64,000 bases of DNA from Tricholoma matsutake (taxonomy: Eukaryota; Basidiomycota; Agaricomycetes; Agaricales; Tricholomataceae): NCBI GenBank assembly GCA_026075535.2, contig AP026544.2, forward strand, positions 10,292,001 to 10,356,000. Reading direction: 5' to 3'. The position numbers were made by a program, and so were the translations under genes. Each line of letters starts with the position of its first letter. Position 1 is the stretch's first letter. Shown here one piece after another: positions 1 through 10,485 of this stretch. Below the pieces are notes generated by a model, which did not search any database, was not told the origin of the DNA, and worked only from the letters and a program-made list of their open reading frames with translations.

Positions 1-13
1 AAGTGGGGAGGAG
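1..13 (+). other. Polypurine tract of an LTR retrotransposon
   Basis: The first 13 bases are almost all purines (AAGTGGGGAGGAG) and directly abut the TGTAAG start of an LTR. That is the standard plus-strand priming site before a 3' LTR. It implies that the body of a plus-strand element lies just outside the window. Confidence 0.7.
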
Positions 14-861
14 TGTAAGTCTGGCCCCACAGACTCACAACATTACGACAAGTTAATTTACCTACACTGCTGTTACACACTTCCATGGCGCCGGCACACC
101 ACAAACATCGCCGACACAACCACCCTCGCTGCTGACACAACCACTGGTGATAGCACAGCCACCTACAGTGCATAAACAACTCACTAACACCAGACATACC
201 AATGTCTGTGTTACATTACTACACCACCATTAAACACTTCCATGGGGCTGGCACAGCCACACACATCGCCGACACAACCACCCTTATCGCCAGCACAGCC
301 ACCGGCGATAGCATAACCACCTATGGCACATAAACAACTCACCAACACCAGATATACCAATGTCTGTGTTACAGTGAGTTATGGCCACCCTACACTGCCA
401 ACACACTCCCACGGTGCCGACACAGCCACACACATTGCCGACACAATCACCCTCACCACCAGCACAGCCACCGGCGAATACAACAACAACAACTGGCGAC
501 TTGCATCCTGGCAACGGCACCATACATCCTTATTACCCTTCTATCCACATCCAGCAGTGCCGACATGATTCTATTGATGTGGTACCTTCCTATTTTGTGA
601 CTATGCCCGATGCGGCCTTCCCAAATCACACACTACGCTTGATGTGGCCTTTTACTTACATGGTCAATCTTTTTCTTATATATTACTTATTTTTTATTCC
701 TTAACCTTTGTTCCTACTTCCATGCAATGAAGGTATAGTAACTTCCTATTCCTTTATTTGTAGTAACTTATGGTTCCTACTTCCATGCAACAAAGATAAT
801 TTGATCCTGTCTTTTAGTAAACCTAAGTCTAGTGTAGGCTGCCAAACTTGGCAACCTTCCA
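14..861 (+). mobile_element. 3' LTR, family A (Ty3/gypsy-like)
   Basis: Begins TGTAAGTCTGG and ends CATCC-type CTTCCA, the same termini as the solo LTRs at 1433-2111 and 8318-9133. A polypurine tract lies immediately upstream. The five bases before it (AGGAG) do not match the five after it (GCCTT), so this is the 3' LTR of a full element rather than a solo LTR. It lies 28 bp beyond the stop codon of the oppositely oriented gypsy pol, so the plus element probably inserted into that element's 3' region. The interior has ACA/CAC-rich degenerate repeats and a TTTTTCTTATATATTACTT AT-rich stretch. Short ORFs inside it are not genes. Confidence 0.8.
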
Positions 862-889
862 GCCTTCTCAACCTAGTCAAGAAGTTCTA

Positions 890-1432
890 TCACCCTTTGC
901 GTGCTGGTGCATGCTTGAACAAATCTGTCCAGTCCTTGGCACCCATAAGGGCCAAGTAAGTACCCAGGGCTGCCAGTTCATTGCACACAACAAGCAGCTC
1001 CCAGGTGGACTCACCTACACTCCATTTCACTTCCAATTCCAATGCACATCCCTTCCACTGATGGGACCTGATTTCCTCTACCCACCATTTGGCGTCATCA
1101 GGGGCACCGAAGTCATAAGGATCCAGATGTCACCTGTTGGGAAACTGGACATCATCACTTGCACAATGTGGTCATAACAGGTTCACATGGAACCTGTTGT
1201 GTAACCGCCAACTCTTGAGTTCAGTGGATAAGTCCAATTCATAGTTGGAAGTGTCTGGGTAGTTTCGCAGGACCTCATACAGTCCTACAAATTTGGGAAG
1301 GAGCTTACTGGCCCTACCCTTGGGCAGGGTCAGGTTCTTAGTAGATAGGTATACCCTCTCCCCTGGCTTGATATCAGGCTCCTTTCCACACCGCTTGTTG
1401 GTGTGGAACCCTTGGAATACACACTCAGTGAT
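890..1432 (-). pseudogene. Gypsy integrase C-terminal / chromo-like segment
   Basis: Minus-strand translation gives a typical integrase tail: GERVYLSTKNLTLPKGRA, then a LLPKF-type SH3-like region, an RFHV-type motif, and WKGCALELEVKW followed by a WEL segment as in a chromodomain-like end. It terminates at a TGA (890-892). It is the continuation of the integrase at 2265-3126, cut off by the solo LTR at 1433-2111. Small frameshifts make it non-functional. Confidence 0.75.
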
Positions 1433-2111
1433 TGGAAGGATGCTGAGTTTGGCAGCCTACACTAGACTTAGGTTTAGTAAAAGACAGGATCAATTTATCT
1501 TCATTGCATGGAAGTAGGAACCATAAGTTACTACAAATAAATGAATAGGAAGTTACTATACCTTCGTTGCATGGAAATAGGAACAAAGGTTAAGGAATAA
1601 AAAATAAGTAATATATAAGAAAAAGATCAACCGTGTAAGTAAAAGGCCGCATCAAGCATAGTGTGTGATTTGGGAAGGCTGCATTGGGCATAGTCACATA
1701 ATAGGAAGGTACTGCATCAATAGGATAATGTCGGCACTGCTGGATGTGGATAGAAGAGTAATAAGGATGTATGGTGCCGTTGCCAGGATGCAAGTCGCCA
1801 GTTGTTGTTGTCGTATTCGCCGGTGGCTGTGCTGGTGGCGAGGGTGATTGTGTCAGCGATGTGTGTGGCTGTGCTGGCACCATGGACATGTGTAATGGTG
1901 GTGTAGTAATGTAACACAGACGTTGGTATGTCTGGTGTTGGTGAGCTGTTTATGTGCCATAGGTGGCTGTGCTATCTCCGGTGGCTGTGTCGGCAGCGAG
2001 GGTGGTTGTGTCGGCGATGTGTGTGGCATGCTGGCACCATGGAAGTGTGTAATGGCAGCGTAGGTAAATTCACTTGTCATAATGTCATGAGTCTGTGGGG
2101 CCAGACTTACA
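1433..2111 (-). mobile_element. Solo LTR family A with TSD, inside pol
   Basis: Minus-strand copy starting TGTAAGTCTGG and ending CTTCCA. It is flanked by perfect 5-bp target duplications (plus-strand GTGAT at 1428-1432 and 2112-2116). The flanking pol sequence reads integrase on both sides, ending in a DALHNMAIAHDSII-type motif at the junction. The insertion is therefore younger than the gypsy element it interrupts. It is about 170 bp shorter than the copy at 14-861. Confidence 0.92.
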
Positions 2112-2264
2112 GTGATGATGCTGTCATGAGCAATGGCCATATTGTGCAATGCATCCATGGCAAAGGTTCATACCCCAGGCAGCACTTGTTCTGGAGCAGG
2201 GATCTCCCACATCATGCGGGGAAGGTACCTCTAAGTTACCTTGAAGAGAGCCATTCCAGTAGCT

Positions 2265-3126
2265 CAATTAATGGTGGAGTTGGTAGCAAACTCCACCAAG
2301 GCAAGAAATTTCACCCAGTCCTTCTGGTTGGACACCATAAAGGACTGCAAGATTTGGGTGATCAAACAATTTGCTTGCTCCGTCAAGCCATCCATTTGAG
2401 GATGGAAGGATGTGGACATCAGTAGCTTCACACCTAGAATTCTGTGGATTTCCCTCCACCAGCGGGAAGTGAACTTGGAGTCTTGGTTGGAAACAATCAA
2501 GCCAGGTAGCCCATACAACCTCACTATCTCTTTGATGAAAAGAGAAGATGATTCTGTGGCCATGGTGGTGATCATTATAGGCACACTAATGAGGGCAACT
2601 GGTAGATTACCACCCACAGGTAGTTGAACCCTTCCGATTCAGGGAAAGGACCAATGAAGTCCATCCCTATGGATTCCCAAGGGTGTATCAGAATGGGCAG
2701 AGAGTGTGGCTTTCCCAGGGGGGAGCAATACTCCCCCTTAGACCGGACACAGGCCTCGCAGGATTCGCAGAACTTATCCACTTTGTACTGGAGGCAAGGC
2801 TACCAGTACCATCACCAAACATACTCAGAAGTTTTCACTGGGCCAAAGTGTCTGATGATGGAGTGAGCTTGGTCAATGATATGGCCATGTAAGGTTGTCC
2901 CCTTGGAGGGCATTGAGGGGACACAGACAACCTGTTCCCCTCCTCTGTTCTTCATCCATATTATCACATCTTTAACCTCAAAGTCGGGATGATCCTCAGG
3001 TTTCTCCATGACCTTGCTGAATACTTTGTCTTGTTTATATCCCCATCGGATGTCATCATCCAACAGGTCTTCCTCCAACAGGGACATCATTAAATCTTGG
3101 GGTTTGACCAATGATTCATATACCAT
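2265..3126 (-). pseudogene. Gypsy integrase core (degenerate)
   Basis: Minus-strand fragments show the zinc-binding HHCC region (H-x-Q-AH followed by CESCEACVRSK), the first catalytic Asp in GMDFIGPFPES, the second in SNQDSKFTSRWW, and the catalytic Glu in DGLTEQAN. The fragments lie in different frames: 2812-3126, 2575-2781 and 2264-2617. The catalytic residues survive but the reading frame does not. It continues after the solo LTR into the segment at 890-1432. Confidence 0.85.
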
Positions 3127-3435
3127 GGGGTCATCCTCTCAGGACTCCTCCTGATCTCCTCCTCTTCCTTCCTGGGTCTGCACTCTGGCCAGCTTGGTGG
3201 CAGCCAATTCTTGATCCTCGATCCTCTAACACAGAGCTCTCAGGTGCTCTCCAGCTCGACAGGCTTGGGCCTGGTCAGATCAACTCTCCATGACACAATT
3301 CCTGATCTCTAAATGACAATCCCATGGCAGGTCTTTGTGCATGCATGCTACCTTGTTGAGGTTCCCTTTGACATACCGAATGTCAAAGTCAAAGCATGAG
3401 AGATATTCTATCCAACGGGACTGTCAGCCTGACAG

Positions 3436-4477
3436 TCAATGCTGGGTCTGGAAGAACTCCAGGACTTTGTGATCCATTATGATGTGAAGGCACCGACCTA
3501 TCAGCTTGTCTTCCCATTTGACAAGTGCCTCTAGTATTGCAATCATTTCATGCTCAAAGGTCCTATAGTTCCTTTGAGCATCAGAGAACTTCTTGGAGAG
3601 GAACCCGGCAGGGTGACAGCTCTGCCATTCAAGACCCTGCCCATACATGGTGCCCACCCCAAACATGGAAGCATCACATATCACCCATATGGGCTCTGCA
3701 GAGCTAGCATCGATAGGTTTCAGAACCAGGGTCGAGCAACAGATGTCCTTGATAGTCTGGAAACAGCTGTCATGCAAGGGGTGCCACTGGAAGGACTGTC
3801 CATTCTTTGTCATCACAGAGACTGGACTGGTGTATGCTGAGATATTGGGAAGGAAGTGGGTGAGGTACTGAACCAGTCCCAGGAACCACTGTACCTCATG
3901 ATAGTTGCAGGGCACCTTCCATTCTCATATTCTTGTCACTGTCAGCATGGAGGCCCTGGTTTTCTATCATATGACTGAGACACTCAAGTTTCTCGGCATA
4001 TAACTCGCACTTATCTGTGCACAGGTGCAGCTCATGCTCTCATAGTTTATTAAACACAAACTGAAGGTGCTGTCGGTGTTCTTTGACTGTGTCACTGAAC
4101 ACAAATATATTGTACAGATAAGTGTGCATGAACTGACCGATGTACTCCTGGAATATGGAGTTCATCAACTGTTGGAAAGTAGCTGGGGCATTGCAATTGC
4201 CCTGCTGCATCACCAGGCTTTCAAAGGTACCCAACACTGTCATGAATGCAGTTTTTTAGATGTCTCCCAGTTCCACCGGGATCTGCTCGTATATATCAGA
4301 CAAGATTTTTGAATGATACTTCACTTGAGCTATGTCGAGCCTGATCAGGTCTTGATCAGGGAAGGGCATCACATTCTTGACAGTGTTGTCATTCCTCTTT
4401 TTTGCATTCACCACTGTATGGATGGCCCCATTTTTCTTCAGAACCACTACCATTGGAGCAGCCTGCTCTGTGCACAC
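3436..4477 (-). pseudogene. Gypsy reverse transcriptase and RNase H (degenerate)
   Basis: Two minus-strand fragments. The upstream one (4040-4477) holds RT motifs (PFPDQDLIRLDIAQVKYHS; the NAPATFQQLMN segment), but the catalytic YxDD is replaced by YLYNIFVF, so both aspartates are gone. The downstream one (3436-3915) holds the connection/RNase H region: VICDASMFGVG, LSKKFSDAQRNYRTFEHE and DHKVLEFF. Stops and frameshifts separate the pieces. RNase H-like catalytic residues are partly kept. The element cannot retrotranspose on its own. Confidence 0.88.
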
Positions 4478-4736
4478 TGGTCTCCACCATCCTGCTCAAC
4501 AGTACATACCTCTCGATCTTATCTGCGAGAGGTTGTCACATCAAGTCAGGACATTTAGGTAAGTGGTAATTGTACCTTTTCTTCTCATCCACCCATGGGA
4601 TCTGGTGGTTGATCTCCCTCATTGGGGGGGGGGTTGTTCTGGTACACCCTGCAGGATGTCCTTGCAGGCTTCTAGCCATTCCTCCCACAAATGGGGAATG
4701 TCTTTCCTTCCCAAAGGTCCTTGGGCTCTCACAACC

Positions 4737-5830
4737 TAGGCTAGCTCTTCGCACATGGTGAAGAGTGCTTCATTCAAGTCACTCAGTTGCTGCTCCGATA
4801 GTACCTCGGGCACTGTGGGGCAACCAGGGTCGAGGCCACAATTCGGTCCCTCGGGATATCTGTCCTGAGTAAATTCCTCGATGTATTCATTCCAATCGCC
4901 TGTATCCTTGTGGTCACCATTGGGCTCCTTGTTGGGATCCTTCTCCAAGGACTCCCAGTCATCATCTTCAGGACACAGGAGGGTTGGGTCAGATGTCCCC
5001 AAACCCTGCCCTCCCCGATGATGCACATTGTTCTCTTCCACCATTGTCACTGATACCCAGCCTCTGGATGGAGGCTGGGTGGGAACAGAGCTGATCCCCA
5101 ACTTATCGGGGTCCTTCAGCACACTGTCAAGTTATTCATCCAGGACAGGCTGAGTCCTCATGGTGTATCAATGGACCTGGTGGAACACACATTTGCTCTC
5201 GATGATGGTCAGGAGTAGGTGACCCTGGAGCCACACTTCATCTCATTCAAAGTTCAGGACAATGCCATGCCTTCTCATGAACATGGTTCCAACTATTGCA
5301 TTGTATTGATCAATGTTTATTACATTGAAATAATGGGTGTTCTTCACAGTTCCCAATTCAAACTCTGCAAAGAGTCCAAAGTTGATCTTAGACTGACTTC
5401 CCACCATACCCAACTGGAGGGGTATTGGCTCCTCCAGTTTGTGAATCTTCAGGTTTGTGGAAACAGTAAACTCAGGGGAAACCAAGTCTGCCATGCACCC
5501 CAAATCTAGGAGTATGTTGGCCTCTAGTCCATGAATCTTCATCTGCACGATGAAGCTCCGGTTGTCCTTCTCAGTCCAAGGAGGCCAGCCAATTTTCTTG
5601 GATGATTTCCTCAGTGTGGGGGGGCACCTGAGGTTCATGGGAACAGGGGGAGAAGATTCAGCAATCACCCCCAACTGTTCAGGTGGAGGAGTATCCTTGT
5701 CTATTACTCCCAATTGTTTGAGGCAGTCAACCTCAAATGTTTCATCCTCAGAATCCTCTTCCATGTCAGACACAGATTGCATTGATGGGCATGAGTCAGA
5801 TACCAATTCTGACTCATAATCATAGACCAC
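4737..5830 (-). pseudogene. Gypsy aspartic protease and acidic linker
   Basis: The minus-strand ORF 5243-5830 ends with a retropepsin-like domain: VQMKIHGLEANILLDLGCM, then IVGTMFMRRHGI, the usual flap and hydrophobic-hydrophobic-Gly segment. The catalytic D-S/T-G triad reads DLG, so the protease is probably inactive. The following ORF (4736-5122) is acidic and low-complexity, a linker before RT. The ORF 5704-6045 overlaps in another frame and marks a frameshift between gag and protease. Confidence 0.75.
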
Positions 5831-7632
5831 CCAAAATGTTCTGTGTCTTTGTCTTCATTGAATCCACATTCACTGTTGGAACTCAGGAGGTAAGGTTCTC
5901 CATCTGAACTGTACTGGGATCCCAACACATCTCTGTCAGATTCCCCAGGACCACTCCGAACTGCCACCAGTTGTTCCTCCTCTGGCAGAGGGGAATCACT
6001 AGCTCCTTCTAGCTCCTTGCAGGCTGCATACATTCTTGTGCCCATATTAGGTTTCAGTATTATACTTGGGGCACTTCTTATCCATGGAGTAATGACCTAG
6101 CCAAGACCACAGGGCCTGGTGATGGTACACTCGGTCCACATTGTCCTCAAACCAGGTCAGGGCTACTCCCTCTAGGTACATTATACTCAATTCTTTTGGC
6201 ATCAAGGCTTGGACCACTAATTTTGCTCACCTTCAACCAATGAAGGAGAGTGTTCAACCATCATTCAAACACCTCAGTGTCTGAACTCCCACCATAATTT
6301 GGGGGAGTGGGCACCCAGGGTCCATTCTTTCAATCCAGGAGGGATTCCACAGTCACAGATACCTTATCATTGATCTGGTGATGAAACTTGGCATGCATCG
6401 CCTTTGTCTCGATAGGAGTCGAGCTCTCCACCATACCCTTGGTGGTGGGAATGGTTCTCTGTGGGAGCAGATACAGATGAGGTGTCCCCACGCAGACCTA
6501 TACCTGGGTTTGTTCTCAATCTCGAGTGGGACTGAGAATTAGGATGAAGGAGACTAAGCTCTTCAATCTTATCCTCCTCATCACTGGGAGGGAGCATTTC
6601 TTCATCACAATCGCTGTCCCTTTCTGAAGGAGAGGAATCTCCTCCTCCATCTCCACTTTCCCTTGGCCCTCCATGCCCAGGGGTGTCTCCTTTTCCTCCT
6701 GGCCCTTGACGGTAAGGGCTAGGAGCAGGAACATGGGATGAATCCCTAGAATTTAGGGCTTCTTCATATGGAAATCCTTTGGTATCAAACCATATACCCT
6801 GATCATGGATATTGGTATGCTGTCCTTCGCGGATAGCCACATCTTGGAAGCGTTGAAGAGCCACCATGCTGGCCCTATTGTAGTGAACAGACTTCTTTGG
6901 CATGATTGGAGTGTCAGGGTCCATTTCATTTGTCACTGGGGTTTTGCAACAAGGGGAAACCCATTGACTCCTCTCCTCCTGTTTAGGAAGAGAGGTCAGA
7001 GCCCAGACCTCAGATTCGCAATGAACCTGAGTGGAAAATCCATTCATCAATTCTCGAAGTTGTGCATCGAGTCAAAAGGGTTCATAACTGCCCTGGTCCA
7101 TGTGCCTGTGGACGAGCTCACTGGCCAGTGTGGCAAAAGCGGCTGTACTATTTCCCTCCCGACTGGGGGGGGAAAGGTTTTACTAGTCTCTTCTCCTCTT
7201 GGTGTTGTTTGCTACTTTCCTCATCCATTGGGGAGGGTGAGGGCGTCTGCACTGGTCAACTCAACGAGTGCATAGGGGACCAGGCCTAGGGGTCTCTTGC
7301 AGTGAGATAAATTTGCAAGCACTGTAAGGGACAGACTGGTCCTCCCAGTTGGGAGAGACTCTGGGCATGCTCTCTGGAGATTGAGGACCCAGAGAAGGAG
7401 GAGGGGAAAGGGAAAGAGATTCATTCCTTTGAGATGTTTCGTTGGCAGGAGCTGGGTCCTGGGTCAACATTTGTAACACTGACCCTTCTTTGACTTCCTC
7501 GACAGGCTCAACTACACCCAAAGGGTTCCCATCACCTGGGATTTGGGGTCCATTTCCAGGGGGTTCTGAATCCAAACCACCCTTTATTTTTGCTCAGGTC
7601 ATCTTGCTCTTCTTTACTTTGGTGGAAGACAT
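5831..7632 (-). pseudogene. Gypsy gag-like region
   Basis: Starts at an ATG at 7632 (MSSTKVKKSKM) and then shows an early stop. Continues as Pro/Ser/Glu-rich ORFs (7261-7575, 6367-7050), including a KKSVHYNRASMVALQRFQD-type segment and a long acidic stretch (SDCDEEMLPPSDEEDKIEE). Position upstream of the protease and composition fit gag. No intact capsid fold or zinc knuckle could be recognised, and the frame breaks repeatedly around 7260, 6370 and 5700. Confidence 0.6.
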
Positions 7633-7848
7633 GTCGGTTCAGGTCGAGAGGTCAAAAGGGCTGTAGATTCAGATCACAATGTAAATTAACTGTCACCGGT
7701 GGCATCAGGGTCAAATTTGATGTTATGGCACGAGATGACATTCATGAAGGTGAAGTCAAGTGGAAGGATTTTTTGGTAAAAATAAATAATTTTGAGTGTT
7801 CAAAAAAGTGCAGTAGGCGGAGGGGGTTAGACTTATGACACATGCCTA

Positions 7849-8190
7849 GTGTTGCCACAGCTCAGCTGCATTTTTTTGCTACTTTGGGAGATAAAATAGC
7901 TAACATTCTGAAGATATTTGAGGACCTATATCACATGATAAGCCAAGGGGTCCTCTGCCAACTCTAAGCAATCTGACCACTGGTTCCCATGTTATGTAAG
8001 TGGCTTAAAATGTGGCTTAGCAAGCCACCATCCAAGCCACTTAAATAACATGGGAACCAGTGGTCAGATCACTTAGAGTTGGCAGAGGACCCCTTGGCTT
8101 ATCATGTGATCTAGGTCCTCAAATATTTTCAGAATTTTAGCTATTTTATTTCCCAAAGTAGCAAAAAATGCGGCTGAGCCATGGCAACAC
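7849..8190. mobile_element. Palindromic MITE, TA-flanked
   Basis: A 342-bp near-perfect inverted repeat with two arms of about 160 bp and a short spacer near 8008-8025. Termini are GTGTTGCCA and TGGCAACAC, each abutted by TA (7847-7848 and 8191-8192). Structure and TA duplication suggest a non-autonomous Tc1/mariner-type element; no transposase is inside. Arm mismatches are few, so it is fairly young. Confidence 0.8.
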
Positions 8191-8317
8191 TACGTGACAT
8201 GCCACAAGAACATGATTAACACATATTTTCACTGATATGTAAAAGTCTGTCCATTCTAATAGAAACCGGCTCTTATAAAGGGACTGGTGGCTTGCACAAA
8301 TAGTAATACAAATATAT

Positions 8318-9133
8318 TGTAAGTCTGGCCCCACAGACTCACGACATTATGACAAGTTAATTTACCTATGCTGGCATTACACACACCGGCACACCACACG
8401 CATTGCCGACACAACCACCCTCACTGCTGACACAGCCACCTATGGCACATAAACAACTCACCAACACCAGACATACCAATGTCTGTGTTACATTAATTTA
8501 CCTATGCCACCGTTACACACTTCCACAGTGCCAGCACAGCCACACACATCGTTGACACAACTACCCTCGCCACCGGTGATAGCACAGCCACCTACAGCGC
8601 ATAAACAACTCACCAACACCAGATATACCAATGTCTGTGTTACAGTGAGTTATGGCCACCCTATGCTGCCAACACACTCCCACGGTGCCGACACAGCCAC
8701 ACACATCGCCAACACAATCACCCTCACTGCCAGCAAAGCCACCAGCAAATACACCAACAACACACCAGCGACATGCATCCTGGCAATGGCACCATACATC
8801 CTTATTACCCTTCTATCCACATCCAGCAGTGCCGACATTATCCTATTGATGCAGTACCTTCCTATTATGTGACTATGCCTGATGCGGCCTTCCCAAATCA
8901 CACACTATGCTTGATGCAGCCTTTTACTTACACGGTTGATCTTTTTCTTATATATTACTTATTTTTTATTCCTTAACCTTTGTTCCTACTTCCATGCAAT
9001 GAAGGTACAGTAACTTCCTATTCTTTTATTTGTAGTAACTTATGGTTCCTACTTCCATGCAACAAAGATAATTTGATTCTGTCTTTTAGTAAACCTAAGT
9101 CTAGTGTAGGCTGCCAAACTTGGCATCCTTCCA
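8318..9133 (+). mobile_element. Solo LTR family A with TATAT duplication
   Basis: Begins TGTAAGTCTGG and ends GGCATCCTTCCA, flanked on both sides by TATAT (8313-8317 and 9134-9138). It is highly similar to the LTR at 14-861. The target duplication lies in a TATATAAAG box, so the LTR interrupted a TATA-like element (see findings). Confidence 0.93.
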
Positions 9134-9138
9134 TATAT

Positions 9139-9570
9139 ATAAAGACTGGGCAACATGCCTGGATCACTACACCCATTCATCATCATCATCATCATCAGGT
9201 CATATCACTGTCATTACCCATCCATTGTCTAGCATTTGTTCTAGCTCATCACCCACAGCCATACTCTCCTCTCTTACCAGCATATCTTTCTCCGTTGTCT
9301 TCACCCATCTGGACAGATTGGGAATTGTAGTCAATGAGGCTCCCCCCTCATATTCCAGTCATTCCAGTTCATTGGGACACCATGCCATTCCTTCTGCCCA
9401 TGAGCATCATTTTTTTGCCCCCCCAGCCACAAGACACTGTGGGAAACATTCTGTCACCCCCAAACACAGATGACAGTAGGGGTGTTGCTTCAGGCAGCTC
9501 AGATCAGGACTTGGAAATGGGGAACAATACTATACTCACTGCTGATGAACGAGAGAGGGATGGTGCCTAA
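9139..9570 (+). CDS. Possible small unassigned ORF region
   Basis: A TATATATAAAG stretch (9134-9142) is followed by a (CAT)n tract and two overlapping ORFs (9120-9473, Ser/His-rich; 9334-9570, MRLPPHIPVIPVHWD...). The second ORF starts after a plausible leader and ends at 9570. No family was recognised. It could be the start of a gene whose promoter was hit by the solo LTR, or chance coding. Downstream ORFs 9470-9919 overlap in other frames, so no single product can be defended. Confidence 0.2.
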
Positions 9571-9964
9571 GAGAGTTATTGATGTCAGGTGGACAAGGGA
9601 TTGGATTCTAACAATTTCATTTCATATGGGTACAAGCGATGTCATGCACTGGCACAAGCATCATCAAAGTTTTTCCATGCTCCCTTTCAACTTTCTTTGT
9701 ACATACTTCATCCCAACATCTTTACACAAGTTTACCAGTCAACCAAGGATGGTCAATATCCAAGTACCCTGGGGGTGTGAGGATGCTCCTCACTCTATGC
9801 ACAGAAACACACAAAAATGGATTGGGATTGTTCCAAAGTCAGGCTTAGTAGGGCACAACATTCAGTTCAGACTCGGGAACCACTGTGAACCCAGGGGGGC
9901 CTGTTTTTCATTTGTTTAGTTCAGGAAACCTTGATTTCATAATATATATGGATGAATTAAGGGC

Positions 9965-10330
9965 AGATGAATTTGGGATGACTTTCTGACTGCAATGTTC
10001 CAAACACTTAAGGTATTGATTTCATATGTAGTATATTTCTACTTTTTATGCCAAGTTGGTGTGGTGGAATATCATACCATGAGCAGCTGAAATATATGGG
10101 ATGTTTTTTCACCTTTGACAATGATAAGAATTTCATACAGTTGGTCTAGGATGATTTTCATCTAAGAGGACAATTTTGGATTTCAATACATTTAAGGCAT
10201 GAATTTTACATGCAGTATATTTCTACTTTTTATGTCAAATTGGTGAGGTGGAATAACATACCATGAGTGGCCAAAAAGGATGGGATGATTTTCCACTTTG
10301 ACAACAACAGGAATTTCAACCACTTTTGGG
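9965..10330. repeat. Two-unit tandem repeat, about 184 bp period
   Basis: The string GTATATTTCTACTTTTTATG recurs at about 10029 and 10213, and CATACCATGAG recurs at the same spacing. The two units are perhaps 75-80 percent similar. It lies just beyond the 3' end of the Plavaka-like remnant and may be its subterminal repeat region. Confidence 0.7.
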
Positions 10331-10485
10331 CTAGCTCAACAATGTGAATTTCTGATGAGGCCTTACATCAAATTTTGGCTGAATTTAAGCTCGGCAGCAT
10401 GTTTTCAATGCATTGAGAAACAACTAAGAAACTTTATTTAAGACAGCTATACAAATTCAATGCGGAGTAACTATGTAACATGTGG

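Larger units (their letters stand above)
862..7632 (-). mobile_element. Dead Ty3/gypsy gag-pol element, minus strand
   Basis: Read on the minus strand, the order is gag-like region, aspartic protease, reverse transcriptase, RNase H, integrase and a C-terminal chromo-like segment, which is the Ty3/gypsy order. Many frameshifts and stops interrupt it, and a solo LTR (1433-2111) splits the integrase. The 5' LTR and primer-binding site were not found beyond 7632; a MITE and unrelated sequence lie there. The 3' side ends at the oppositely oriented LTR 14-861, so neither of its own LTRs is visible. The family resembles gypsy elements common in agaricomycetes. Confidence 0.85.

Noticed and set aside
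14..861. ORFs in the LTR (284-523, 323-568, 381-704) and the like in other LTRs
   Set aside because: They overlap in several frames, have only low-complexity Thr/His/Pro-rich sequence and lie inside LTRs.
7261..7575. Independent host gene at the gag-like ORF
   Set aside because: It directly precedes protease and RT on the same strand and is followed by frame-broken gag sequence.
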